Source: Bog-756 sp049517675 (GTDB lineage: Bacteria; Actinomycetota; Acidimicrobiia; Acidimicrobiales; RAAP-2). Taken from it: 64,000 bases of DNA. Within the stretch, counting starts at the first letter, position 1; every line of letters starts with the position of its first letter. The notes below the pieces were generated by a model. The model had not been told where the DNA came from. It did not search any database and worked only from the letters and a program-made list of their open reading frames with translations. Made by a program: the position numbers and the translations under genes. Of the stretch, positions 16,899-24,730 are shown piece by piece. The stretch spans positions 1-64,000 of the forward strand of contig JBEKRV010000011.1 in the NCBI GenBank assembly GCA_049517675.1, given 5' to 3'.

Positions 16899-17755
16899 GT
16901 TCGCCCGCCCGCCAGCGCCTGGACAGGGTGCTGGTCGCTCGGAAGCTGGCCGACAGTCGGCCCCACGCGGTCGAGCTCATCGCACGGGGCGTCGTACTGG
17001 TCTCCGGATCCGTGGCCGACAAGCCGGCCCGGCTCGTGTCCGCGGCCGAGCCCGTCGAACTGCTGGGCGACCCTCCTCGATTCGTCGGCAGGGGAGGGGA
17101 GAAGCTGCGGGCGGCCCTCGACCGGTTCTCGATCGATCCGTCCGGCCTGCGGGCACTCGACGCCGGCGCCTCGACCGGGGGATTCACGGACTGCCTGCTC
17201 CAGGCCGGCGCCGCGCAGGTGGTCTCGGTCGACGTGGGCCACGGTCAACTCCACCCGAGGCTCCGCTCCCATCCGTCGGTGGTCAACCGCGAACGACTCG
17301 ACATCCGCGAGGTCACCCTGGAGACGGTCGGTGGCGTACCGGTCGACCTGGCCGTGGCCGACCTCTCCTTCATCTCCGCCACCCGGGCGGTCCCCGCGCT
17401 CACCGGTGACGTGGTCGCCCCCGGGGCCCCTCTGGTCCTCCTCGTGAAGCCACAGTTCGAGGCCGGCCGGGCGGAGGCATCGCGCGGTCGGGGAGTGATC
17501 CGCGACCCCGACGTGCACCGCCGGACCCTCGGTGAGGTGGCAACCGCGCTCCAGGCCGCCGGAGCAGTCATCATGGGGGCCATGCCGTCTCCCCTCACCG
17601 GCCACTCCGGCAACGTCGAGTTCCTGGTGTACGCCAGGACCCCCGGCGGCTCCGGCCCACCCCTGACCCCGGACACTGCGAGGATGCTCGACGAGGCCGT
17701 CGCCGGGGCCCGTTCCCCCGGGGCCGGTCCGGTCCCGCCCGGTCCGGGGGCCTGA
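16895..17755 (+). CDS. tlyA: TlyA-family 2'-O-methyltransferase/hemolysin
   Basis: An S4 RNA-binding domain (RQRLDRVLVARKLADSR onward) followed by an FtsJ-like methyltransferase domain with the SAM loop LDAGASTGGFTDCLL and the later LSFISATRAVPAL and LVKPQFEAGR. TlyA methylates 2'-O ribose positions in 16S and 23S rRNA, affecting capreomycin sensitivity in mycobacteria. The first ATG/GTG in frame is GTG 16928, but this cuts off conserved S4 residues. CTG 16895, overlapping the previous stop as CTGA, restores the normal N-terminal length and is used here. tlyA is followed by nadK and recN, as in many actinobacteria. Confidence 0.88.
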   Translation: MSSPARQRLDRVLVARKLADSRPHAVELIARGVVLVSGSVADKPARLVSAAEPVELLGDPPRFVGRGGEKLRAALDRFSIDPSGLRALDAGASTGGFTDCLLQAGAAQVVSVDVGHGQLHPRLRSHPSVVNRERLDIREVTLETVGGVPVDLAVADLSFISATRAVPALTGDVVAPGAPLVLLVKPQFEAGRAEASRGRGVIRDPDVHRRTLGEVATALQAAGAVIMGAMPSPLTGHSGNVEFLVYARTPGGSGPPLTPDTARMLDEAVAGARSPGAGPVPPGPGA

Positions 17756-17759
17756 GCCG

Positions 17760-18584
17760 GTGGCCCGGTTCGTCCTGTTCATCCATCCGACGCGGCCCGA
17801 GGCTGCGGTGCTGGCCGACCGGGCGACCGAGTGGCTGGTCTCCCGGGGCCACGAGGTGCGAACCGCGGTGGACGAGGACGGCACGGTCGCCGTGGAGGGG
17901 GCCGATCTCCTGGTCAGCCTCGGAGGGGACGGGACGCTGCTGCGGGCCGTCGACTGCGCCCTGGCCGCGTCGGTCCCGGTGATGGGGGTGAACCTCGGGC
18001 TCCTCGGCTACCTCGCCGAGATCGAACCGAGCGGACTGGAGGACGCCCTCGCCCGCTTCCTCGACGGCCGCTACGAGGTCGAGGAGCGGATGACGCTCGC
18101 CGTGGACGTCCACCACGCCGACGGCACGGTGGCCGCCCGGGTGGCCGCCCTCAACGAGGCCACCGTCGAGAAGACCGTTCCCGGCCACACCGTCCGGGTG
18201 GCGGCTTCGATCGACGGCCGGCCCTTCGTCACCTATGCGGCCGACGGGCTGCTCATGTCCACCCCGACCGGCTCCACCGCGTACAACCTGTCGGCCCGCG
18301 GCCCGCTGCTGTCGCCCCGGTTGCGGGCCATCGTGCTGACTCCGGTCTCCCCCCACATGCTCTTCGACCGCCCCCTCGTCCTCGACCCCGGACAGCGCGT
18401 GCACCTCGAGATCCTCGGGCCCCGTCCGGCGGTGCTGGTGGTCGACGGGCTCACCGTGTCGACACTCGAGCCGGGAGCCACCGTCGACTGCAGCGAGGGC
18501 CCCCGCCCGGCCCGGCTGGTGACCTTCGGATCCCGGGACTTCCACGCCATCCTGCGGGCGAAGTTCCACCTGGCCGACCGGTAG
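17760..18584 (+). CDS. nadK: NAD kinase
   Basis: A 274-residue ATP/polyphosphate-NAD kinase making NADP. The signature GGDGT lies at residues 55-59, the NE-A motif appears in ALNEATVEK, and the substrate loop is ADGLLMSTPTGSTAYNLSA with the conserved Asp and Thr residues. Length and order of motifs match actinobacterial PpnK (Rv1695). GTG start, 4 nt after the tlyA stop; the stop codon lies 8 nt before recN. The tlyA-nadK-recN order is conserved, and the enzyme supports the biosynthetic genes nearby only in a general sense. Confidence 0.93.
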   Translation: MARFVLFIHPTRPEAAVLADRATEWLVSRGHEVRTAVDEDGTVAVEGADLLVSLGGDGTLLRAVDCALAASVPVMGVNLGLLGYLAEIEPSGLEDALARFLDGRYEVEERMTLAVDVHHADGTVAARVAALNEATVEKTVPGHTVRVAASIDGRPFVTYAADGLLMSTPTGSTAYNLSARGPLLSPRLRAIVLTPVSPHMLFDRPLVLDPGQRVHLEILGPRPAVLVVDGLTVSTLEPGATVDCSEGPRPARLVTFGSRDFHAILRAKFHLADR

Positions 18585-18591
18585 GGTCCGG

Positions 18592-20220
18592 ATGGGTCGC
18601 ATACTGGTCGAGCTCCACGTGCACGACCTGGGCGTGATCGACGACGTCACGGTGGCCCTCGGGCCGGGGATGACCGCCCTCACCGGCGAGACGGGCGCCG
18701 GCAAGACCCTGCTCGTGGGCGCGCTGGGCCTCCTCCTCGGTGGCCGGGGTGACCCCGCCGTGGTGCGCGCCGGGGCCGAGGAGGCCTACGTCGAGGGCAG
18801 GTTCGCCGAACTCGACGGCACCGACGAGGTCGTCCTGGCCCGATCGGTCGCCCGCGAGGGGCGCTCGAGGGCGTGGGTCGACGGCCGGGCGGTGCCGGTC
18901 GGCGAGCTGGCCGGGACGGCCGCAGGGCTGCTCGAGCTGCACGGACAGCACCAGCACCGGACGCTGGTCGTCCCCGAGGCACAGCGCCGGGCGCTCGACG
19001 CGTTCGGGGGCATCGACGGCGGTCCGCTCGAGGACGCACGCCGTCGACTCGCCGGGCTGCTGCGCGAGGCGGAGGGTCTCGGCGGGGACGGGGCCCAACG
19101 GGCCCGGGAGGCCGAACTGCTGGCCTACCAGGTCGACGAGGTGGACCGGGCAGCGCTGAGCGGGCCCGACGAGGACGAGGTGCTCGAGGCCGAGGAGGAC
19201 CGACTGGCCGAGGCGTCGGCCCACCGCGCCGCGGCCGCCGCGGCACTGTCCGCACTGGTCGGCCCGGACGACGGTCGCGAGGGGCCGGGGGCGCTCGACC
19301 GCCTGGCCGAGGCGTCCGGCGCCCTGGCCGGACGCGCACCCCTCGAGGCGCTCGACCGGCGGGTCCGGGACTCGATGGCCGAGCTCGGCGACCTGGCCGG
19401 CGAGCTCCGTGCCGTGGTGGAGACCTGGGAGGACGACCCCGAACGGCTGGACCGGGTCCGGGCCCGGCGCCAGCTGATCCACGAACTCCTCCGCAAGTAC
19501 GGGCCGACGCTCGACGACGTCCTGGCCTTCGCCGACAGCGGGCGGGCCCGGCTCGCCGCGCTGGCCGGGGTCGCCGAGCGGGCGGCCGCCCTGGACGTCG
19601 AGGTGGCGGCGGCCCGGGCCGACGTGGACGCCGCGGCCGCCGTCGTGGCCCGGGACCGACGCCGGGTGGCGCCGGTCCTGGCGTCCGAGATCGAGGCGAC
19701 CCTCCACGACCTGGCCATGCCGTCGGCCCGGTTCGGCATCCGGGTGGAGGGCGAGGGCAGCGCCGACGACGTCACCTTCGAACTGGCCGCCAACCCGGGC
19801 GAGCCGGCCCGACCCCTGGCGAAGGCGGCGTCGGGGGGTGAGCTGTCCCGTACGATGCTCGCGGTGCGCCTGGCGTTGACCGACGCCCCCGGGGTGCTCG
19901 TCTTCGACGAGGTCGACGCCGGCGTGGGCGGGGCCGCCGCCACGGCGGTCGGGACGGCTCTGGCCGGGCTCGGGCACCATGCGCAGGTGCTGGTGGTCAC
20001 CCACCTGGCCCAGGTGGCGGCGCAGGCCGACCACCAGATCGGTGTCCGCAAGGTCGAGTCCGACGGTCGTACCCGCTCCGAGGTCACCGTGCTGGGCGCC
20101 GACGGGCGGGTCGTCGAGATCAGCCGGATGCTGTCGGGGAGCCCCGACAGCGACGCGGCACGGCGCCACGCCAGGGAGCTCCTCGGCGTGCGGGGCCCGT
20201 CGGGGGGGTCCGCCCAGTGA
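18592..20220 (+). CDS. recN: DNA repair protein RecN
   Basis: A 542-residue SMC-like ATPase. Walker A is GETGAGKT at residues 32-39, the ABC signature is ASGGELSRTMLA, and Walker B is VLVFDEVDAGVGG near residue 437, followed by VVTHLAQVAAQAD. The middle is long helical coiled coil rich in Glu, Arg and Ala. RecN gathers broken ends in recombinational repair. The protein is slightly shorter than the usual 550-590 residues, mainly in the coiled-coil region. The ATG is 8 nt after nadK. A short hairpin GTGCGG-GGT-CCGCAC follows at 20222-20236. Confidence 0.93.
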   Translation: MGRILVELHVHDLGVIDDVTVALGPGMTALTGETGAGKTLLVGALGLLLGGRGDPAVVRAGAEEAYVEGRFAELDGTDEVVLARSVAREGRSRAWVDGRAVPVGELAGTAAGLLELHGQHQHRTLVVPEAQRRALDAFGGIDGGPLEDARRRLAGLLREAEGLGGDGAQRAREAELLAYQVDEVDRAALSGPDEDEVLEAEEDRLAEASAHRAAAAAALSALVGPDDGREGPGALDRLAEASGALAGRAPLEALDRRVRDSMAELGDLAGELRAVVETWEDDPERLDRVRARRQLIHELLRKYGPTLDDVLAFADSGRARLAALAGVAERAAALDVEVAAARADVDAAAAVVARDRRRVAPVLASEIEATLHDLAMPSARFGIRVEGEGSADDVTFELAANPGEPARPLAKAASGGELSRTMLAVRLALTDAPGVLVFDEVDAGVGGAAATAVGTALAGLGHHAQVLVVTHLAQVAAQADHQIGVRKVESDGRTRSEVTVLGADGRVVEISRMLSGSPDSDAARRHARELLGVRGPSGGSAQ

Positions 20221-20269
20221 CCGTGCGGGGTCCGCACGTCCGCGCCGCCGTGTCCGGTAGCCTCGACCC

Positions 20270-21949
20270 GTGCCCGACATGAACGGCCTCGGCGGTGGCA
20301 AGCGAGAGACCAAGTACGTCTTCTTCACCGGCGGGGTGTCCTCGTCGCTGGGCAAGGGACTCACCGCGTCGTCGCTCGGGCGGCTGCTCAAGTGCCGTGG
20401 CCTCAAGGTCACCATGTGCAAGCTCGACCCCTACATCAACGTCGACCCGGGCACCATGAACCCGTTCGAGCACGGCGAGGTCTTCGTGACCGAGGACGGA
20501 GGGGAGACCGACCTCGACCTCGGCCACTACGAGCGCTTCATCGACGAGAACCTCCACAAGGGGTCCAACGCCACGACCGGCCGCATCTACTCGTCGGTCA
20601 TCGCCAAGGAACGCCGGGGCGACTACCTGGGCAAGACCGTCCAGGTGATCCCCCACATCACCGACGAGATCAAGAACCACATCCACAAGCTGGGCCTGAC
20701 CGGCGTGGACGTGGTCATCGTGGAGATCGGCGGGACCGTCGGCGACATCGAGATCCTCCCGTTCATCGAGGCGATCCGGCAGTTCCGGCGCGACGTCGGG
20801 CGGGAGAACGTGGCCTACGTCCACCTGACGCTGGTGCCCTACCTGCGGCCGTCGGGGGAGCAGAAGACCAAGCCGACCCAGCACTCGGTGACCGATCTGC
20901 GGAGCCAGGGCATCCAGCCCGACGTCATCGTGTGCCGGTCCGACCGGATGATCTCCGAGGACCTGAAGCGCAAGATCTCCCTGCTCTGCGACGTCCCGAT
21001 GCAGGCGGTGATCTCCTGCGTCGACGCCGAGAACATCTACCAGATCCCCCTCGTGCTCCACGAGGAGGGGCTCGACGGCTACCTGCTCGACGCCCTGGAG
21101 ATCGACGCCGAGGACCACCCGATCGACCTGTCGCGGTGGGAGCACCTGGTGTCCCAGGTGGCCGCGGCGGTCCGGCCGGTCCGGATCGGCATCATCGGCA
21201 AGTACGTGGACCTGCCCGACGCCTACCTCTCGGTGGTCGAGGCGCTGCGCCACGCCGGCTTCCACCACGGGGCCAAGGTCGAGATCCAGTGGGTCCAGGC
21301 CGCCACCGTGCCCGACCTCCTGGAACGTGACGGCCTTCGGGCCTTCGACGGCCTGGTCATCCCCGGCGGGTTCGGCGAACGGGGCGTGGAGGGGAAGATC
21401 GCCGCGGCCCGCTACGCGCGTGAGTCCGAGCTGCCCCTCCTCGGACTGTGCCTCGGTCTCCAGGTGATGATCATCGAGGCGGCCCGCTCGCTGGCCGGCC
21501 TGGAGGGCGCCAACTCGCGGGAGTTCGAGGCCACCACCCGGCACCCGGTGGTGGACCTCATGGACGAGCAGGTCGACGTGTCCGACAAGGGCGGCACGAT
21601 GAGGCTCGGCTCCTACGACGCCCGCCTGCTCCCCGGATCGCAGGTGGCCCGGGCCTACGGCGACGTCGTGGTGTCCGAACGCCACCGCCACCGCTACGAG
21701 GTCAACCCCCGCTACCGGGAGCGCCTCGAGGATGCCGGGCTGGTCTGCTCGGGGCTGTCGCCGGACGGACGGCTCGTCGAATTCATCGAGCTGCCGGGAC
21801 ATCCGTTCTGGGTGGGCACCCAGGCCCATCCGGAGTTCAAGAGCCGTCCGGACCAGCCCCACCCGCTCTTCCGCGAGCTGGTCGGTGCCGCCCTGGCCAG
21901 GGCCGAGGGACGCGATCCACACCTGATCGACATCGGTGCCGTCGGCTGA
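20270..21949 (+). CDS. pyrG: CTP synthase
   Basis: A 559-residue glutamine-hydrolysing CTP synthase. The synthetase domain opens with YVFFTGGVSSSLGKGL, followed by CKLDPYINVDPGTMNPFEHGEVFVTEDGGE broken into its usual ATP/UTP loops. The C-terminal class I amidotransferase has the nucleophile Cys394 in LLGLCLGLQ and the His/Glu pair in THPEFKSRP-like sequence (AHPEFKSRP). It converts UTP to CTP. GTG 20270 is preceded by TAGCCT at 20258-20263, 6 nt away, implying a leaderless transcript and a new transcription unit after recN. The 3' end overlaps the NUDIX gene by 14 nt. Confidence 0.95.
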   Translation: MPDMNGLGGGKRETKYVFFTGGVSSSLGKGLTASSLGRLLKCRGLKVTMCKLDPYINVDPGTMNPFEHGEVFVTEDGGETDLDLGHYERFIDENLHKGSNATTGRIYSSVIAKERRGDYLGKTVQVIPHITDEIKNHIHKLGLTGVDVVIVEIGGTVGDIEILPFIEAIRQFRRDVGRENVAYVHLTLVPYLRPSGEQKTKPTQHSVTDLRSQGIQPDVIVCRSDRMISEDLKRKISLLCDVPMQAVISCVDAENIYQIPLVLHEEGLDGYLLDALEIDAEDHPIDLSRWEHLVSQVAAAVRPVRIGIIGKYVDLPDAYLSVVEALRHAGFHHGAKVEIQWVQAATVPDLLERDGLRAFDGLVIPGGFGERGVEGKIAAARYARESELPLLGLCLGLQVMIIEAARSLAGLEGANSREFEATTRHPVVDLMDEQVDVSDKGGTMRLGSYDARLLPGSQVARAYGDVVVSERHRHRYEVNPRYRERLEDAGLVCSGLSPDGRLVEFIELPGHPFWVGTQAHPEFKSRPDQPHPLFRELVGAALARAEGRDPHLIDIGAVG

Positions 21950-22526
21950 GTCCGGGAGCACGGCACCCGGCGACCGGCTCCCGGTGTTCACGCCCACCGG
22001 GGAGGAGACGGTCCACCAGGGCTGGTTCATCCGGGTCCAGCGCGCCACCTTCCTCGACCCCGACGGGACCCCCTTCGTGCGCGACATCGTCCGCCACCCG
22101 GGGGCGGTCGCCGTGGTCGCCGTCACCGCGGGGGACGCGGTGGTCCTCGTCCGCCAGTACCGGCCGGCGGTCGACCGGTGGCTGCTCGAGATCCCGGCCG
22201 GCACCCGCGACGTGCCGGGCGAGCCGCCCGAGGACACGGCCCGGCGCGAGCTGGCCGAGGAGGTCGGCCTCGGAGCGGACCGTCTCGCCCTCCTGACCCG
22301 TACGGCGATCACCCCGGGGTTCTGCGACGAGATCACCCACGTCTACCTGGCGACCGGACTCCGTCCGGTCGCCGCGGACCGCCAGGGTGCCGAGGAGCGG
22401 TTCCTCGAGGTCGTCGAGGTCCCCCTCGACCGGTTCGACGCCATGGTCGACGACGGTTCGATCGTGGACGCCTCGACCATCCTCGGCGTGGGGCTGGCCC
22501 GGCGGCGGCTCGCCTCGGACGGCTGA
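21936..22526 (+). CDS. NUDIX hydrolase (ADP-ribose pyrophosphatase type)
   Basis: A 196-residue NUDIX protein. The Nudix box runs from GEPPEDTARRELAEEVGL (G-x5-E-x7-REUxEEx), preceded by LLEIPAGTRD, the usual ADP-ribose pyrophosphatase lead-in. ITPGFCDEITHVYLA matches the loop after the box. It probably hydrolyses ADP-ribose to AMP and ribose-5-phosphate, like Rv1700 in the same position after pyrG. It starts with GTG within the last codons of pyrG, so translation is coupled. The stop lies 8 nt before xerD. Confidence 0.88.
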   Translation: MPSAESGSTAPGDRLPVFTPTGEETVHQGWFIRVQRATFLDPDGTPFVRDIVRHPGAVAVVAVTAGDAVVLVRQYRPAVDRWLLEIPAGTRDVPGEPPEDTARRELAEEVGLGADRLALLTRTAITPGFCDEITHVYLATGLRPVAADRQGAEERFLEVVEVPLDRFDAMVDDGSIVDASTILGVGLARRRLASDG

Positions 22527-22534
22527 CCGGCCCG

Positions 22535-23467
22535 GTGAGCGAGCCCCTCTCGTCCGGAGCCGAGGAGTTCCTGTCCTGGCTGGCCGTCGAGAAGGGCCGG
22601 TCCCGGAACACGCTCCTCGCCTACCGGCGCGACATCGCCACGTTCGAGCAGTGGGCCGTGGCCAACCACGTCGACACGGCCACGGCCGGACCCGACGCCG
22701 TCGAGCGCCACCTGGCCGACCGGCGCGCACGGGGGCACAACCCGGCCTCGCTGGCCCGGGCGACCACCGCACTGCGCGGGCTCTACCGCTTCTGGGTGGA
22801 AGAGGGTGTGGTCACCGCCGACCCCACCACCGACGTCCGGTCGCCCAAGCTCCCCCGGAGGCTCCCGAAGGCGCTCGACGAGCACCAGGTCGTCTCCCTG
22901 CTCGAATCGGTGGACGGGTCCGAGCCGGTGGACCTGCGTGACCGTGCCCTCCTGGAGGTCCTCTACGGCACCGGGGCCCGGATCTCCGAGGTGGTCGGGC
23001 TCTCCCTCATGGACCTGGCGGGCGACGACGGCCTGCTCCGGGTGTTCGGCAAGGGGTCCAAGGAACGCCTGGTGCCGCTCGGCCGACCGGCCCGCTCGGC
23101 GCTCGGGCGGTGGCTCGGCCCGACGGGACGGCCGCTCATGGAGCCCCGCCGGTTCGCACGGCGCAGCGACGCCGACGCCGTCTTCCTCAACGTGCGGGGT
23201 GCCCGCCTGTCGAGGCAGGCCGCGTGGGCCGCCGTGCAGGGACGGGCCGAGCGGGTGGGACTGGGCGACGTGGTCAGCCCGCACGTCCTGCGTCACTCCT
23301 GTGCCAGCCACATGCTGGCCCACGGGGCCGACATCCGGGTGGTCCAGGAGGTGCTCGGTCACGTCTCGATCGCCACCACGCAGATCTACACCCGCCTCAG
23401 CCAGGACCATCTCCGCTCCTCCTACGAGCGGGCCCATCCGCGGGCCGGTGGTGCCGGGGGCGGGTAG
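22535..23467 (+). CDS. xerD: Tyrosine recombinase XerD
   Basis: A 310-residue recombinase with an N-terminal SAM-like core-binding domain (EEFLSWLAVEKGRSRNTLLAYRRD region) and a catalytic domain. Conserved residues are Arg in GTGARISEVVGL, Lys in GKGSKERLVPLG, H-x-x-R in HVLRHSCASH, His in VLGHVSIATTQ and the nucleophile in IYTRLSQDHL. With XerC it resolves chromosome dimers at dif; this is the chromosomal housekeeping copy, as Rv1701 is in the same order in M. tuberculosis. GTG start chosen because upstream residues belong to the NUDIX region in another frame. Confidence 0.92.
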   Translation: MSEPLSSGAEEFLSWLAVEKGRSRNTLLAYRRDIATFEQWAVANHVDTATAGPDAVERHLADRRARGHNPASLARATTALRGLYRFWVEEGVVTADPTTDVRSPKLPRRLPKALDEHQVVSLLESVDGSEPVDLRDRALLEVLYGTGARISEVVGLSLMDLAGDDGLLRVFGKGSKERLVPLGRPARSALGRWLGPTGRPLMEPRRFARRSDADAVFLNVRGARLSRQAAWAAVQGRAERVGLGDVVSPHVLRHSCASHMLAHGADIRVVQEVLGHVSIATTQIYTRLSQDHLRSSYERAHPRAGGAGGG

Positions 23468-23477
23468 GATTCTACGG

Positions 23478-23831
23478 ATGTCCAGTGATGCCCCTACCGA
23501 TGCCCCGGCCGTCGACTACCGCAATCTGCTCCAGATGGAGCAGGCCCAGCTGCGCGCGGAGTTGACCGAGCTCGGATTCGACGAGGGCAGGACGGGACTC
23601 GAGTACGACGCCAACTTCGCGGACACCAGCCAGGTGACCGCCGAGCGCGGCGAGGCCGAGGCCCTTGCCGGGCAGCTGAAGGAGACCCTCGAGGAGGTGG
23701 CCTCGGCCATCGGTCGACTCGACGACGGCTCCTACGGGAAGTGCGAGGTCTGCGGCGTGGCGATCAACCCGGCGCGTCTCGAGGCGATGCCGGCCACCCG
23801 GTTCTGCATCGACCACGCCAACCGGTCCTGA
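23478..23831 (+). CDS. DksA/TraR-type zinc-finger protein
   Basis: A 117-residue protein with a long helical N-terminal part (LLQMEQAQLRAELTELGFDEG, then a second helix ERGEAEALAGQLKETLEEV) and a C-terminal DksA/TraR finger, C-E-V-C ... C-I-D-H. DksA-like proteins bind the RNA polymerase secondary channel; actinobacterial short forms of this type (RbpA-unrelated) are little studied. The Cys-x2-Cys ... Cys-x2-His ligands are a variant of the four-Cys finger. A TAGGAT hexamer at 23465-23470 ends 7 nt before the ATG, again suggesting a leaderless message. Confidence 0.8.
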   Translation: MSSDAPTDAPAVDYRNLLQMEQAQLRAELTELGFDEGRTGLEYDANFADTSQVTAERGEAEALAGQLKETLEEVASAIGRLDDGSYGKCEVCGVAINPARLEAMPATRFCIDHANRS

Positions 23832-23844
23832 CCGGGGACGCCCA

Positions 23845-24603
23845 ATGACCCCCTGGGGCCCGCAGGGGTCCGGAGCCGGGCGTCGACGGAGATTCCGCAT
23901 CAGCAACCGGGACCTGATCATCGTGGGCGTCGCCATCGTCCTGATCGCCCTCATCGTCCGGTCCCACAAGATCAGTGGCGGCCAGCTCATCTACTTCTGC
24001 GTGCTGGTCCCGTCGATCATCCTGCACGAGATCTCCCACGGTGCCGTCGCCCTGGCCTTCGGCGACAGGACGGCCAAGCGGGCGGGCCGGCTCAACCTCA
24101 ATCCGATCCGCCACATCGACCCGGTGGGGACGCTCCTCGTGCCGGCGGTGCTCACCCTGTCCGGGATCGGCGCCTACGGCTGGGCGAAGCCGGTGCCGGT
24201 CAACCCCCGGAACCTCCGGAGTCCGCGGAACCACATCGTGCTGGTCTCCCTGGTCGGCCCCCTGACCAACTTCGCCCTGGCCGCCCTCAGTGGGGTGTGC
24301 TTCGTCGCCGTGGGGGGCCGCACGACCATCCTGAGCGGCGCTCCGCTCAGCCTGGTCGAGCAGATCTTCTTCTACGCCGGGATCGCCAACATCGTCCTCG
24401 GGATCTTCAACCTCATCCCCTGCCCGCCCCTCGACGGGGCGGCCGTACTCGAGCGGTTCATCCCCGAGCGCCATCTGGAGGGCTACTACAACCTCCAGCC
24501 CTTCTTGATGTTCCTCCCCTTCATCCTCATCCTCCTCTTCCGCGACCAGTGGTCCGCCCTGATCGACCACCTGGTCAACTGGTGGATCAACCGGCTGGCC
24601 TGA
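23845..24603 (+). CDS. M50 family site-2-protease-like membrane metalloprotease
   Basis: A 252-residue membrane protein of peptidase family M50B. The zinc motif HEISH is in a transmembrane helix (SIILHEISHGAVAL) and the second motif N-L-I-P-C-P-P-L-D-G supplies the Asp ligand. Five to six hydrophobic segments cover most of the length, and no PDZ domain is present, as in the short Rip2/Rip3-like group. It may cut a membrane-bound regulator, but no anti-sigma substrate is nearby. It starts 13 nt after the DksA-like gene and is probably co-transcribed with it. Confidence 0.85.
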   Translation: MTPWGPQGSGAGRRRRFRISNRDLIIVGVAIVLIALIVRSHKISGGQLIYFCVLVPSIILHEISHGAVALAFGDRTAKRAGRLNLNPIRHIDPVGTLLVPAVLTLSGIGAYGWAKPVPVNPRNLRSPRNHIVLVSLVGPLTNFALAALSGVCFVAVGGRTTILSGAPLSLVEQIFFYAGIANIVLGIFNLIPCPPLDGAAVLERFIPERHLEGYYNLQPFLMFLPFILILLFRDQWSALIDHLVNWWINRLA

Positions 24604-24730
24604 CGGACCGCCACCGGGCACCCGTGCGCTCGACGACACCCCGCGACCACCGAGGTAGCGTCTGGGGGCCCCGTCCCGGGCGGACGGACCGGAACCGGAT
24701 CGACGGGGCAGGGAACGGGGCAGGAGAGGA

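Noticed and set aside
22535..23467. xerD as part of a mobile element
   Set aside because: Position after pyrG and NUDIX and matching base composition indicate the housekeeping recombinase.
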